Below are positions 44,636 to 56,481 of a stretch of DNA of 64,000 bases, piece by piece. The notes beneath the pieces are model-generated. The model had not been told where the DNA came from and did no database searches. It worked only from the letters and a program-made list of their open reading frames with translations. Both the position numbers and the translations under genes were made by a program. Each line of letters starts with the position of its first letter. The first letter of the stretch is position 1. The stretch comes from Limnephilus marmoratus (lineage: Eukaryota; Arthropoda; Insecta; Trichoptera; Limnephilidae): assembly GCA_917880885.1 (NCBI GenBank), contig OU862908.1, positions 14,371,501-14,435,500 of the forward strand, in the 5' to 3' direction.

Positions 44636-45684
44636 CTAATGAAAAATAATTTCATTCAAATGACTGCCTCGGCTGGCCATGCAGTAGCCTACACGATCGG
44701 TCCAATTTTTAAGCACATTATCGATTGTGTGCAGCTGTATTTCACCAATAGCTTCACGAATATTATCCTTTAAAGCGTCAATTGTCTCTGGCTTGTCGGA
44801 GTAACACTTATCTTTGAGGGCACCCCACAAATAATAGTCCAACGGTGTCAAATCACAGCTCCGAGGTGGCCAAACGACATCAGCTCTGCGGCTGATAATG
44901 CGATCTTCAAAAACAGGGCGCAAAACATCGAGTGTAGCTTCGGCTGTGTGGCACGTAGCGCCGTCCTGTTGAAACCAAATGTTGCCAATATCCTCCTCTT
45001 CAATTTTTGTGAACAAAAATTCGTTCAACATGGCCCGATAACGATCGCCATTGACTGTAACGGCCACTCCTTGCTCATTTTCGAAGAAAAATGGCCCAAT
45101 TATGCCTCTGGACCAAAATCCGCACCAAACAGTGACTCGTTTGGGTATATCGGCTTTTCAATGTATACGTGCGGGTTTTCTGTGCCCCAAATAAGTCGAT
45201 CGCAGGCCCACTCAGCGAAGCGAAAACGCATTGGATGGTCAGTTGGCTTCAACTCCTGAACCAATTGGACTTTGTATGGCGTCATACCAAGGTCTTTATG
45301 CAAAATCCGTCTCAATGATGTCTCCGAAATGTTCAATTGTTGAGAACGACGGTGAATTGATGTTGATGGCGCTTCACGCACACTTTCTGCCACACCAGCA
45401 ATATTCTCGGGTGTACGCACTGTTTTTGGCTTTTCACGCTTTGGTTTTTCGATGAGGATGCCAGTTTCTTTCACTTTTTTCACAAGATAACGAACATACG
45501 GAGCTGACAATGCTTTTTTTCTTCCAAAATCCGTACGCAATTTTTGCACACATTCTGCAACATTACCATGATTTTCAAAGTAATGTCGCAATATTTCCCA
45601 GCGTTGTATTTCACAACCATATTCGTTCAGCGGAAGGATAACACTAATTATCTGTGAAATCAGACATGAGCTAAGTGTTACCAT
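44636..45684 (-). pseudogene. Mariner transposase (DD41D type), first catalytic Asp lost
   Basis: The minus strand carries an N-terminal helix-turn-helix part (RWEILRHYFENHGNVAECVQ, HRRSQQLNISETSLRRILHK), then EWACDRLIWGTENPHVYIEK. Compared with relatives, the segment between CDRL and IWGTENPH, which holds the first catalytic Asp, is absent: an internal deletion. A frameshift follows near 45143. The second frame (45067-44636) has WFQQDGATCHTA with the second Asp and SCDLTPLDYYLWG with the third; I count 41 residues between them, which fits the DD41D (rosa) group. N-terminal start is uncertain. Confidence 0.85.
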
Positions 45685-45727
45685 TCACGAAATAAGCACT
45701 AGTTGAAAAAAAAAACGTTAGATGGCA

Positions 45728-46531
45728 TTGAAGTACCCACCACTGTCCCACCCCGGTATAGGCGACTTATGGTCGCCCCTTCGGAGTTCTCGCAAGAATC
45801 TAATTTTTTTGAATAAACGACTCTATATTTAATAAAACGAATCTAGACCTTCAATGCCCCTACATACTTTGTTAGGTGGCGGAAATATAGGATCGCCTAC
45901 AGTCTGTACTGTAATGGTCAAAAAGGACTAATCTACAGGTGTTAGTGAGCATAAAAAATGTAATAAAGAAAAAAAAATACCAAAAAGTAGTTATTATATA
46001 ATAATCAGAGGGAGACCACACAATCCAGGACTGCAGGCAACTGCGTATAAATAAGAAAAGGATAAGTTGTAAACAAAGCAATAACATTTAGTAAAGGCGA
46101 AAGAAAATAGTGATGACCGTCATGACCATCCTGTGCCCGGCAGTCCCCCAGAGAATGTGTAAGGTTATTAGTCCGACGTCATGGCACCCAGTGGAGTCAT
46201 CCTTTAGCCAGCTATCCGGTGGTGCCTAGAAGAAGTAAATGGACTACGGTACGAAGACCCTAGGGAAAAAGAGCGTCGGGTAGCTGGAGGAGGGACGGAC
46301 AAACCTCCGGATGCCACTCTATCTTTCCTCTAACCTTATCATGTCAGGGGGGGTGGCGCGGGCACTGGAAGGAGATAACAGAGGTAAGTTACAAAAAAAG
46401 GTAGACCTATAAAAAATATGATAGGGACAAGGCCCAAAGTTCAACCCCTTTAATGGGGAAGTGGACAAGACATAACAAACAACGGAGTTCTGTTCTAGTT
46501 GTTATCAGGAACTGAAAAGAACATGGAAATC
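45728..46531. mobile_element. About 800-bp insert in the mariner end
   Basis: AAAACGTTAGATGGCA occurs at 45712-45727 and again at 46532-46547, a 16-bp duplication flanking this stretch and splitting the mariner inverted repeat. Such long duplications are typical of target-primed (LINE or SINE) insertion. No frame is recognised; it is moderately GC-rich from about 46100 to 46380. Family unknown. Confidence 0.6.
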
Positions 46532-46665
46532 AAAACGTTAGATGGCAGACCCTTTATAATGTATTGTTCAGTGTTTTAGAATTATGTATACCCATTAAGA
46601 AACCCAACATCCAGCGGCGTAGCGTGGGTTTCGGCCGCCCGGGCGGAGGAAATGCGATTTAAAAC

Positions 46666-47030
46666 TACACTCAGAACATGAAAATGGTTTTTCTTTGATT
46701 CTGGCAGCTCATACATAGTCTGCAAATAGAATATTATAAATGAACTTCAAATAAGATAATGTTTTCCTTCGAAAAGTGTCAACAGATGAATTCACAACTG
46801 GAAATTTACATTCTGAACACAAAATTGGTTTAAATTAAGTCTGTATGCGGTGAATTAAAAGTACACTCAGAACATGATAATGGTTTTTCTTTGATTCTGG
46901 CAGCACACACGGAGTCTGCAACTAGAATTTTATAGCTGAATTTCAAATAAGATAATGTTTTCCTATGAATTGTGTTAGCAGATGAATCCACAAATGGAAT
47001 TTTACATTCCGAAAACTGGATTAATCCTTC
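46666..47030 (+). repeat. Tandem duplication, 196-bp period
   Basis: TACACTCAGAACATGA starts both units (46666 and 46862), followed by GGTTTTTCTTTGATTCTGGC in each. The second unit is cut near 47030 and the copies have diverged. Before it, at 46612-46650, AGCGGCGTAGCGTGGG and GGCCGCCCGGGCGG look like the end of a DNA transposon. Confidence 0.75.
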
Positions 47031-47089
47031 GAATAATAAGAAAAAAATATCTATAAACTTTTTCCTGTCAAATTTTCGGTTCTTCCCAT

Positions 47090-48659
47090 GCATTGCGTTG
47101 CTCGAACAAACTTCAATAATTTACTTGAGGACCTAAGTTCTGAAAACTGGCAAAATGTCCTAAAACAATCAGATACTGACTTAGCAATGAAGGAATTTAT
47201 TACCAAACTACATGAGTATATATCGAAACACACAAGCAATAAACCCATAACAAATAAACAAGTAAAACTCACGCCATGGATCACCCCGGGTCTAGTCAAT
47301 GCTATTCACAGAAGAAACCATCTTCATGAAAAGGTTAAAAGGTATCCAGAGGACTTGGTATTACAATCTTATTATAAAAAATATAGGAATTTGTGTAAGA
47401 ATTTAATTTAATCCTCGAAAGAAAACTTTTATAAAAACTCATTTACGAAAATAACTGCAGTCCAAAACGTTTTTGGGAAACTTTTCGCAATGTAACCAAA
47501 TCTAATATTAATAAATCTTCCGAAATTAAATCTTTAAACATCAATAATTCAAATTCTCAAGTCCCCAAAAACATGGCAAACTTTGCCAATAGTTATTTTA
47601 CATCTGTAGGAGACAAAATTCTAGTTAAATGTAATACAACGGAAACTGATCTCGCCAATTTATCTATTCCTAATCTCGGTCACAAAATAGCCTTAATCGA
47701 AACATCATCAAACGAAGTCATGAAGATAATTGACGACCTCAAGTCATCAAAAGCATGTGGTCCCGATAAGATTTCATCAAATCTGCTAAAAATTATTAAA
47801 TCATACTTAGACATATCGATTGCGTTCATTTCAAATCTAAGCTTTAAAACGGGTAAATTCCCTAATCATTTAAAACACTCGATTGTTATATTACTGCACA
47901 AGAATGGGGACAAATCACAGATAAACAATTACAGGCCTATTTCCTTGCTCAATTCTGTCTCAAAAATTATTGAGAAAATTGTAAAGAATCGTCTCAGTCA
48001 TTATCTTGAAATTAACAACACCCTCTCTAGTAGACAATACGGCTTTTGCAATGGTTTAGGCACTGAAAACACTATTGCTAATTTGACAAAAATCATCTCT
48101 AGTAATCTAGACAAAGGAATTAAATGCATTGCAATCTTTTTAGATTTAGCCAAAGCATTTGACACTATCTCCCACAAAATTTTGTTGAATAAACTACAGC
48201 GAATTGGAATACGGGGTCAACTATTGAAATGGTTGGTTAGTTACCTAGAAAATAGAAGCCAAAGAGTGGATATTAACGGTACTCTAAGCGATCCAGCCAA
48301 TATTAAATATGGTGTACCTCAAAGAAGGACTCTAGGACCACTTTTATTTAATATTTATATAAATGAGGTACGTAATAGTTCCTTCGCAGACCACATAATT
48401 ACCTTTGCAGATGATACAGTTTTATTATTTGAAGGCAAAACCTGGAATGAATCTCACAGTAAAGCAGAAATTGGTACAAACAAAATCAAACAGTTGATAG
48501 ATAGCAATCTCCTCACTCTAAACTTGGATTAAACTAAATTCATCTGCTTCAACCCAAGCGGGTCAAACAAAAGAAATTCATAACATTATTATACACCATT
48601 GCAACGACATAACTACATGTAAATGCAATACCTTGGAATGTGTAGACAGTACTAAATAT
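47090..48659 (+). pseudogene. LINE reverse transcriptase, N-terminal and catalytic part
   Basis: 47088-47411 is the linker (LLEDLSSENWQNVLK, LTPWITPGLVNAIHRRNHLH). After stops and frame changes, 47573-48532 is a long open RT stretch: MKIIDDLKSSKACGPDKISS, SIVILLHKNGD, RPISLLNSVSKIIEK, catalytic FLDLAKAFDTIS, YGVPQRRTLGPLLF and TFADDTVLLF. The usual GVPQGS reads GVPQRR. The frame stops at 48530-48532 and the trace goes on to the YLGI box, where the hAT element starts. Confidence 0.85.
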
Positions 48660-49254
48660 CTTGGAATCAGGGGCGGCCCTAGGGCGGTGCGAGCGGTGCG
48701 ACCGCACACGGCGCCGTCGTAAGGGGGCGCCGAAAACACCCGACCACTGATCTATCGTGCGCTTAAATCGTGTGGTCAACCGACAAACCCGAATGTCCCT
48801 ACAGGAAGCAACCTAGCACGATTTTTAACAGATCTTAGTCTAGAAGATAGTCTCTCTCTCCCAGCACAGTTTGACTTCATAAATCCGTAGTATTAACTTT
48901 CAGTAGCCCTGAAGAAGGAAACCTAAGTTCACATCCTATGGTCAGACAAGAACTCAAAGCCGCAGCATTAAGACATCCTAAATTGGCTAAACCTCCTATC
49001 TGGGATCCTCGAGTGATGTTGACCAGTGTTGCCAACGTAGGCGATTTTTCGCCATTTAGGCTACTCAGGACGAGAATCGGCGATGAAAAAATCTAAAAGG
49101 CGACTGGTCGCCTATTAGGCTACTTCAGAGACAAGTTATTTAAATCAGCCGAATCGCAAATAATTAAGTTTAATAATAAGTTTAATAAATAAAATTAAAT
49201 ATAATAATAAGAAAAAAATACAATAATGCTGTCGCTGAAAGAATTTTCAGCGTA

Positions 49255-50030
49255 ATGGGGATAATCAAAACCATCATGGACTTAGCAAACGCATCGCAAT
49301 TGCTGAAAAACTGCTCGAAATTTGTGAAGCAGTACCGGATTTATTCGTCTGCTCAAATAACAGCTAAGGAAATAACTTCCCAGGCTGCGAAAGATTCTAC
49401 GCTTAAGCCAGTCCGATCCCGAAGAAAGAAGCGATTATTTAAATATGAAGCTGCAGATGAGACACCAACAAATCCTGAAGAACTGTTTAAAATTAACGTC
49501 TTTTACCCTATGATAGATACAATTGAAAATGCATTGGTCACTTGGTTTGAACAATTATCTAAATTCAATGATACATGGTCTTTTTAGTATAACATCAAAA
49601 TAATTCCTGATAAGTAGTGTTTATTAGAAAAAGCCTGTGCAGATTTGCAAATTATTTTAACCGACGGAAAAATTTGATGTCTCTAGTTGCGAATTGGTTG
49701 AAGAACTTTTGAGCCTAAACCCATAACTAAAATATCTTGCCTCAGCAGAGCCACTACAAGCTCTTCAACTTATAAAAAAATGATTGGCAGGATATATTCC
49801 CAAATGTATGGACAGCGCTTCGGATTTTGCTGACCATCGCTGAAAATGTCGCCAAAGGAGAACGAAGCTTTAGTAAATTAGAACGTACTTACATTCGGCT
49901 ATGTGTCAAGAAAGAGTATCAGATCTTGCAATTTTATCAATTGAAAATGATATTGCCCAAGGGTTAAATTATTCTGATTTAAAAAAAAAATCGCAAGGGC
50001 AAAAGCAAGAAAAGTTGTGTTCTAGTGTTT
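49255..50030 (+). pseudogene. hAT transposase remains
   Basis: 49255-49587 has SRRKKRLFKYEAADETPTNP and EELFKINVFYPMIDTIENAL, as in the middle of ZMYM1/Ac-like hAT proteins. About 49790-49990 carries, in changing frames, the C-terminal dimerisation signature: TALRILLTIAENVAKGERSF, then DLAILSIENDIAQGLNYSDL. The catalytic Asp and Glu regions before these are not identified. Stops and frameshifts are frequent. Confidence 0.75.
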
Positions 50031-50506
50031 TTATTGATTTCGCAGATTTAATTAAATAAATGTTATCAAACATAATATATTACTTAAACGACTTAAAAAG
50101 GAGGAGGTTCTCAATTCGAGTACATTTTTTTAATGTTTGTTACCTCAGAACTTTCGACTGGGTGAACCGATATTGATGATTCTTTTTTTATTTGAAAGCT
50201 AGTGCTTCACTTGTGGTCCCATTTCAATTTGGTTCAGTTGTGACAATGGCATCCATTAGAAAACCATATAAGTCTTAAATTTGCATTAAGTAAATGGACG
50301 AATAACTCAATATCACCCCAACCGATTTTGATGATTGTTTTTTTATTGGAAAGGATGTACTTCAAGGGTAGTTTGATGAGAGTTCGGATAGGTTCTGATA
50401 ATGGGATCCATGACAAAGTAACGGAACTAGTCAATTCTTAGGAGCAAATTAACGATACTCGGCCGAATATTTTATAGGCTATCCGGATCTTTGAGTCACC
50501 TACCGT
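50031..50506. other. hAT interior, no gene
   Basis: No coding signal. Holds two diverged short stretches of the type GATTGTTTTTTTATTGGAAAG near 50180 and 50335 that suggest an old internal duplication. Confidence 0.35.
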
Positions 50507-51041
50507 CAGTGGTGTAGAAAGGAGGGGCGGGGGGGAGGTGGATCGCCCCGGGTGCCACCCGAGGGGGGGCGGGGTGACACTCGAACGTGGATTAAAAACT
50601 TACGAAAGTGCAAAATTGCCGTAAAAAATATTTTACTCGTGAACACTGACTTTTATTTAGCTCTATGGCTCGGTTGGTCGGAGATTCCCGAAAAAATGTT
50701 TTTCCTTATTTTCGTTCCATAACTCGATCGGGGATTTCCTTGAAATATTCCTTGTGTCATTATAATTTAGTTCGTTAATTGTGATTGACTAAACTCGTGA
50801 AGTGAAGTATTATCTATTGATTGACGTGAATAAGTGAAAAAGTTGATATTCTGTTAGTGTTTTTGAATGTATTTTAATTTTGAGGATTACGAAATTTTTG
50901 TTTACACATTTGACTCTTAGCTAGTAATGTTTTTATATTTTAGGAAGTCGAAATTTGCGTTTTGAATTTCTCAAAGTAAAATTTAAGGGGGGGGTGACAC
51001 GTTTTCCTCCCCGGGTGCCACCCATGCTAGTTACGCCATTC
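50507..51041. mobile_element. hAT-like MITE nested in the hAT element
   Basis: The left end CAGTGGTGTAG mirrors the right end TTACGCCATTC imperfectly; CCTACCGT (50499-50506) and CTTACCGT (51042-51049) form an 8-bp duplication with one change. Both ends contain CCCCGGGTGCCACCC, the G/C-rich subterminal block in direct order. No transposase. Confidence 0.65.
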
Positions 51042-51172
51042 CTTACCGTAACTTCGTTATGGTCAAGTAATGTCTGTCTCATATGAGCAGCACGTTTAGA
51101 AGTCTACCCATATTCCGACAAATTAGTTAAAGTACTTCAGATTCACTAAAAATAAAAAAACAAGCAAAAAAT

Positions 51173-51596
51173 TTAACAAAATAAAAAAACAACTTAAAAA
51201 ATGCACTAAAAAGTAAAAAAATACTTTCGTATTCTTCTACAACTTAATAAACAACAAACTTTTTCTACTCATCAAAATGTAGGTACGATTGTTATTATTG
51301 GAGTCGGTGTCAGCCAAGGTACCTGGCCAGGCGTGTTCACTTGACAGCTCCCCTCCCGCCGTGGCCTCGCTCTCGCCTCTCGCCTCGTCTAGTCGCGCGT
51401 GCGACACAAGCACATCTCACCTATGACTATGTATGTAGTTACAAATCTACCTTGGCTGACACCGACTTCAAAAATAACAATCGTACCTACATATTGATGA
51501 ACTGAAAAATTAAGTTTATTATTAAGTTGTAGAAGAATATGAAATTATTTTTATTCTTTTTATTGCATTTTTTGAAGTCGTTTTTTGTTTTGTTAA
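51173..51596. mobile_element. Foldback MITE, 150-bp arms
   Basis: Left arm 51173-51322 and right arm 51448-51596 are inverted repeats of about 150 bp (for example GGAGTCGGTGTCAGCCAAGG against CCTTGGCTGACACCGACTTC). A GC-rich loop of 125 bp (51323-51447) lies between, unlike the AT-rich arms. It is within the hAT element. Confidence 0.85.
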
Positions 51597-51770
51597 AAAA
51601 AAAATTTCTGATATTATTTCTCATCAGTCCTACTAGGTACTTCAATTAAAGTTGCATAACTGCACAGAAAGAGTTCTATTTTTTGTTAGGAGGGGAGGGG
51701 GGGGGGGGGGGCGCCACCAAGAGATTTCGCACCACCTAATAATTTAGCTAGGGCCGCCCCTGCTTGGAAT

Positions 51771-52272
51771 TATCATTGATAAATTTCTGAGATGGGATAA
51801 ACATATAGACTTAACTTTCGCAAATGTCAGGAAACTTATACATCTCTTCATGGAAATTAGAAATATTCTCTGCGTAAAAGACATGAAACGAATTTACTTT
51901 GCCATGTGTAATTCCATATTAGATTATGCATCCTTAGGTTGGGGCGGTTGTACTAAAACAATACTTGATCCCTTAGCAAAATCTCAGAAATCACTTCTAA
52001 GAGTCATACTCAAAAAACCGTTCAGATACCCCAGCGATTCGTTGTTCGAAGAGTTTCGTGTTCTTGATGTAAGGCAATTATATATTAGGAAAATCATAAT
52101 ACATACCCAAAAACAGCGGCTCCACTACACTTCCATAGACCATTATCATGACACCAGACTTGCAAAGAGGAACCCAGTAGTTCCTCCCACCACTTATTCA
52201 TCCTTAGCTCAAAGACAATTTTCATACTTAGGCCCTAAATTGTTTAATCTTATACCCGATGCTTATCTATGA
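51771..52272 (+). pseudogene. LINE reverse transcriptase, C-terminal part
   Basis: Continues directly after the hAT element: IIDKFLRWDKHIDL, MCNSILDYASLGWGG, LRVILKKPFRYPSDSLFEEF, VLDVRQLYIRKIIIH, and the tail FSYLGPKLFNLIPDAYL ending at TGA 52270-52272. Confidence 0.87.
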
Positions 52273-52935
52273 TATCGATGCTTATCGATGATAATCTGGT
52301 AAATGATTGGCTTCTGGTCTTGGGGAGAGCTGAATGCGAAAATATGTTAAACAACAGCCATTAAATTTTCTTTTTTGTTGACATTCATATATACTGGTAT
52401 TATATTGGTATTACTTACCTCAATATTATTTTTATCCAATTTAAGTTCAAAAACTGCTTAAATTTTTTTTTCTTTGCATTTTCTTTTCTCTACTTTCTTT
52501 TTTCTTTTTTAATCCATTATTTTTTTCTTATCCATTTTTTGATTCTCGAGTTGATTAATTCATCAAAATTAATACTTAAATTTCTTGGAATGGTTGAAAA
52601 GCATAAGTGCTAACAAAAAAATAAAAATAAAACACTTTTTTATGTTTCTTTTGGAAATTTTTTTTATTTCTCTTCTCTATATTTTATTTTTTATTGTTAA
52701 ATATAAAATTTACACTTATAAGTAACTTCTTGTATCTACCATCAAAACCTTAATATTATTTATCTAGTGTTATATTTAAGTACAAGACAATATTATAGTC
52801 AACACACTAATAATATGTAAAAAATCTGTTCATTTTGACTGTTCTAAAACGGGCAAATTGCCTAGTTGGACAGCCAAAAGATCATTATAACATTATAACA
52901 ACGTAATATGTAATGTTTTTCAAAATAAATAAATT

Positions 52936-53559
52936 TTAAATGTTCCTTTTATTGTTTTTTTTTACCATTTTGCAAAAAAAAATTGTTCTAAAATCTAGAT
53001 AAAGTAATTTTTCTGACGTGCTTATTAGAACATTATTGTTTATAAATATTAAAATTTTGAAATTGGAAATGTGAATTGGCTCAAAAATACACGCATGCGA
53101 ATATTCGAATTCAAGTACCTAAAATAGAATAAACTTAAAATTTTAAATACAGATTGCATTATTGCACAAAAAGCAATCCGTTTATCTTATAGAGGCAGTA
53201 ATTATGGAGGGCACCAGTTATAGGGTGATGTGTTATGTGTTTTAAAGTGTGTAAAGGGTGTGGTAAAACAAGTAAGTAAGATGTCGGTACATTACTTACA
53301 GGTTTATTAACAATGTACAACTCACACGTAATTCCTCTATATTTAAACATCAACAATAATAATAATGTGAAGAGCGAACAAACACGATATGCAAGTGATT
53401 CTTGACCGGTAGTTTAAAACAGAATGATCGGTAGTTTCCGATGTAGTGCGGGGAGAGTTCCGTGATTTGAGAATGAATTCGATTGGATGCTAGGGACCAA
53501 TCGAATAGCCAGCCGAATGCAATTCAGTGTCCTTCGTTCGACCTCCACAATCTAATATT
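52936..53559. other. No gene seen
   Basis: AT-rich, nothing recognised. Confidence 0.4.
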
Positions 53560-55150
53560 TTCAGGGAGTAGACCCGAGCTAAAATATGAAATTAATTTTG
53601 CTAAAAAACAATACATGAAAAATGTTCAGAATCGGATCAAAGACGACATAAAGTTTTTCTGGGACTATGTTAGGTCATAAAAAGTTAACCCAACCTCACC
53701 AACATGCTTGACTGAGGAAGGCGTAACTTTTACTAACCCTGACACAATTGCTAATAAGTTTGCTGACTGCTTTCATTCCATTTATAGTGAAGTAAGGGAA
53801 CGTACCCATACTGCGTAACACGTTTAGGGGGGGGGGTCTTCAAAATGTCACGCTTGGTACAAATGAGCGGCGGCGTGCTTAGGTTTTTGGTCACCGGGGG
53901 GGGGGGGGGGGGGTTAAAAATTGTAAAAATTTGGTCACGTAGTATGGGTACGTTTCCTAACCCCGAAACTTGAAACCAATTTCCCAACAGCATCACCCTG
54001 GAACGTTGAAGATATCTCACTCGGATTGACCAACATCCAGGAAATAGAAGCTTGTATCTGGAATATCCGACCTGACAAGGCTGCTGATCCGGACAGTATT
54101 CCTCCTTCGATAATTATAAAAATCTCTCCTAATATCTGTGTTTCCCTTGCTTACATATTTAATCTCTGCATCATGTCGTCCACGTTTCCACAGGGTTGGA
54201 AACTAATGAGGGTCAGCCCTATTCACAAAACCGATGAAAAGACTGATGTCAGAAATTATAGACCAGTTGCAGTACTGTCAACAATTCCAAAATTTTTTGA
54301 AATAATTATCTGTGGTAAAATCAGTCTGCAAATCGCGCCTTTCTTAAGAGAAAATCAACATGGCTTCTTACCGAGGAAATCAACGGTAACCAACTTACTC
54401 TCTTTCTCTCGACGGGTAGCAAAAGGCCTAGACTGTGGACATCAGACGGACGTAATCTACATGGATTTCGCAAAGGCATTTGACCGAGGAGATCACGATG
54501 TTCTATTAAGAAAGATACACGAAATGGGTTATAATCAACCCTTACTGATATTTTTCGTCATCAAAAGATAGAAGCCAGTATGTAAATGTAAATGGATAAG
54601 ACTCCCATAAGTTCGTAGCCCTGTCAGGAATTCCTCAAGGATCGAATCTTGGTCCCATGTTATTCCTTATTCTGATAGATGACATTCAGGACTGCATAAG
54701 TCATAGCTCATGTCTCCTTTTCGCGGATGACATGAAACTGATGATGGAAATCGAATCAGATGACGATTATTCCAAACTGCAGGCTGACCTCGATTCAATC
54801 ATGAAATGGTCGTTAGATAATAAACTTAATTTCAATATAAAAAATGCGTCGTTATGACTTATAGTCGTTCACAAAATCCGTTATTCTGCCAGTATAGAAT
54901 GAACGGAGAAGTACTAACACGCGTAAATATCATCAAGGATCTTGGGGTGATCTTTGATCCCAGGCTGACATTTTCAAATCATATAGTGCAGCTTACTTCG
55001 GCTTGCTCCAACATTCTTGGTTTTGTAATTAGAACTTGCAAACAATTTAATAACATAGAAGCAATGACCGCCATGTTCAACGGAGTGGACAGAAGCAAGC
55101 TGGAGTAGTGTCTGGATACCTTATCAACTTAAATATGTAAATATGATTGA
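53560..55150 (+). pseudogene. LINE (Jockey-like) reverse transcriptase with a MITE inside
   Basis: Starts in the pre-RT linker (RPELKYEINFAKKQYMKNV, KFFWDYVRS). After the MITE at 53796-53957 the RT domain shows IEACIWNIRPDKAADPDSIP, LMRVSPIHKTDEK, NYRPVAVLSTIPKFFE, MDFAKAFDRGDHD and, in another frame, LLFADDMKLMM, then INIIKDLGV-type box near 54925-54950. At least three frame changes and stops. It ends in an A-rich stretch at about 55165 where another LINE on the minus strand starts. Confidence 0.85.
53796..53957. mobile_element. 162-bp Harbinger-like MITE, copy 2
   Basis: Same ends and length as 30989-31150; TAA flanks both sides (53793-53795, 53958-53960). It interrupts the LINE linker, so it is younger than that LINE. 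Confidence 0.87.
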
Positions 55151-55187
55151 ACCAATTAAAAAAAAATTCCTAAGGTATGTTTTTTTT

Positions 55188-56440
55188 TTACATTAACTCC
55201 ACACAGGAGGCCCTGAGGAAAATGATTTCCCTCAGGGCCTATGTCATCTGGGATGCTGTGTGGAGGGTCTTTTTGAGGAGAGGAAGGAATGAACATTGGT
55301 CTTGAAGAGACCCATGTTGTAGGAAGGAGGAAACACAGAGGCCGGCAAATCATTCCACAGCCGAGTGGAAGAAACGACCCGTTCTCATATGACAAATGTC
55401 AACCGTGTACATGTTGGGCACGCGTTTGGCGTGTTTCCCGACTATGCACCGATGCCGAAGGGATCAATGATGCTAGTTCCTCGGAGCATTTTTCATTGTA
55501 ATACCGGTAGAACAAGGATAGCATTCCCACCCGGCGCCTGTGCTCCAAATATTGCAATCCGTCTGTTAAGATGGGAGAATCTATTAAACGGACCGCCCGT
55601 TTCTACACAGAGTCGAAGGTATTTTTCAGGTATTTTGGAGGTCCAGACCAGAGGTGGCTGCCAAATTCAACCGTGGGGCGCACTTGTGATTTGTACAGGG
55701 TTAGTTGTATACTATTAAAGTATCTGCGGGCCCTGTACAGAACGCCCAGTTTTTGGGAGGCTACCTTTACTCTGGCTTCGATGGAGCCTCCATACCTGAG
55801 CTGGTCGCTTAGGGTTACACCAAGCATATCAATGGAGGGCCTTTCGGAAGATTGCTTCCGTTGAAAGATACTAGATTTTCATTTCGATCCCTTTTGGACG
55901 TAATCAGACAAGATTGGGTCTTTGAAACATTAAATTCAACGAGATTATTTTGATCCCAAGAGAAAACACTCTCGAGGTAACCGTCCATTCTTTGTTTCAT
56001 ATCCCTCAGAGCCGTTGGAGTTTGTGAGCCCTTTGGGGGCTTGTCAAACAAAAAGCTATCATAGATTGTACTGTCATCCGCGTAACAGAGAATTGGTGCA
56101 TATGACAAAAGGTCGTTGATGTGCAACAAAAACAAAGTCGGAGACAGAACCGATCCCTGTGGGACGCCAGCATTTATCGAGTGTGAGGAAGAGGTGAAAC
56201 CATCGGCTACCGTCTGAATCGACCTCTCCCTCAAAAAGTCGCCAATCCAAGTACACAAGGATGCGGGAAGTCCGTAAGAAGGCAGTTTGTTGACAAGTCC
56301 TCGGTGCCAAACCCGTCAAAGGCCTTGGAAATGTCCAGTGCAACCGTTTGGGTCTCACCGAAATTTTGCCTCTAGATTTTCACTTAAGATGCCTTCAGAT
56401 ATAAGTGTATCGACTTTGGTTGTATGGCCGTATATCCTCT
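55188..56440 (-). pseudogene. LINE reverse transcriptase fragment with 3'-terminal hairpin
   Basis: Minus strand. The RT part shows LCTWIGDFLRERSIQ, SINAGVPQGSVLSPTLF and ILCYADDSTIYDS, with LGVTLSDQLRYGGSIEARVK and KLGVLYRARRYFNSIQ after a frame change. The C-terminus, near 55370-55280, keeps WVSSRPMFIPSS. The 3' end is an A run (55181-55190) and, just inside it, an 11-bp stem (55208-55218 with 55230-55240). 5'-truncated. The related repeat copies at 34715, 57125 and 60020 carry the same 3' block. Confidence 0.85.
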
Positions 56441-56481
56441 TTGCATACTTACTTGAAGAAAAAATCTTCTAAAGGATCAGG

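Larger units (their letters stand above)
44530..46556 (-). mobile_element. Tc1/mariner element, DD41D type, with an insertion in one end
   Basis: The left end TATAAAGGGTCCACC and right end GCAGACCCTTTATA mirror each other, with TA at both outer edges (44528-44529, 46557-46558). The transposase lies on the minus strand. An 800-bp insert lies within the right inverted repeat, flanked by a 16-bp duplication. The element is dead because the transposase is broken. Confidence 0.78.
48668..51762 (+). mobile_element. hAT element with 8-bp duplication
   Basis: The left end CAGGGGCGGCCCTAG mirrors the right end CTAGGGCCGCCCCTG. CTTGGAAT flanks it on both sides (48660-48667, 51763-51770), the 8-bp length expected of hAT. 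It splits the LINE exactly within the YLG(I)IID motif. Transposase remains lie on the + strand. Two smaller elements (50507-51041, 51173-51596) sit inside, so part of its length is theirs. Confidence 0.92.
47090..52935 (+). mobile_element. LINE, 5'-truncated, split by a hAT element
   Basis: RT-coding sequence 47090-48659 continues at 51771 after a hAT insert with an 8-bp duplication. The 3' UTR runs to about 52935, with the motif AAACGGGCAAATTGCC then TTGGACAGCCAAAAGATC near 52850-52880 and the A-rich end AATAAATAAATTTTAAATG. Confidence 0.85.
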
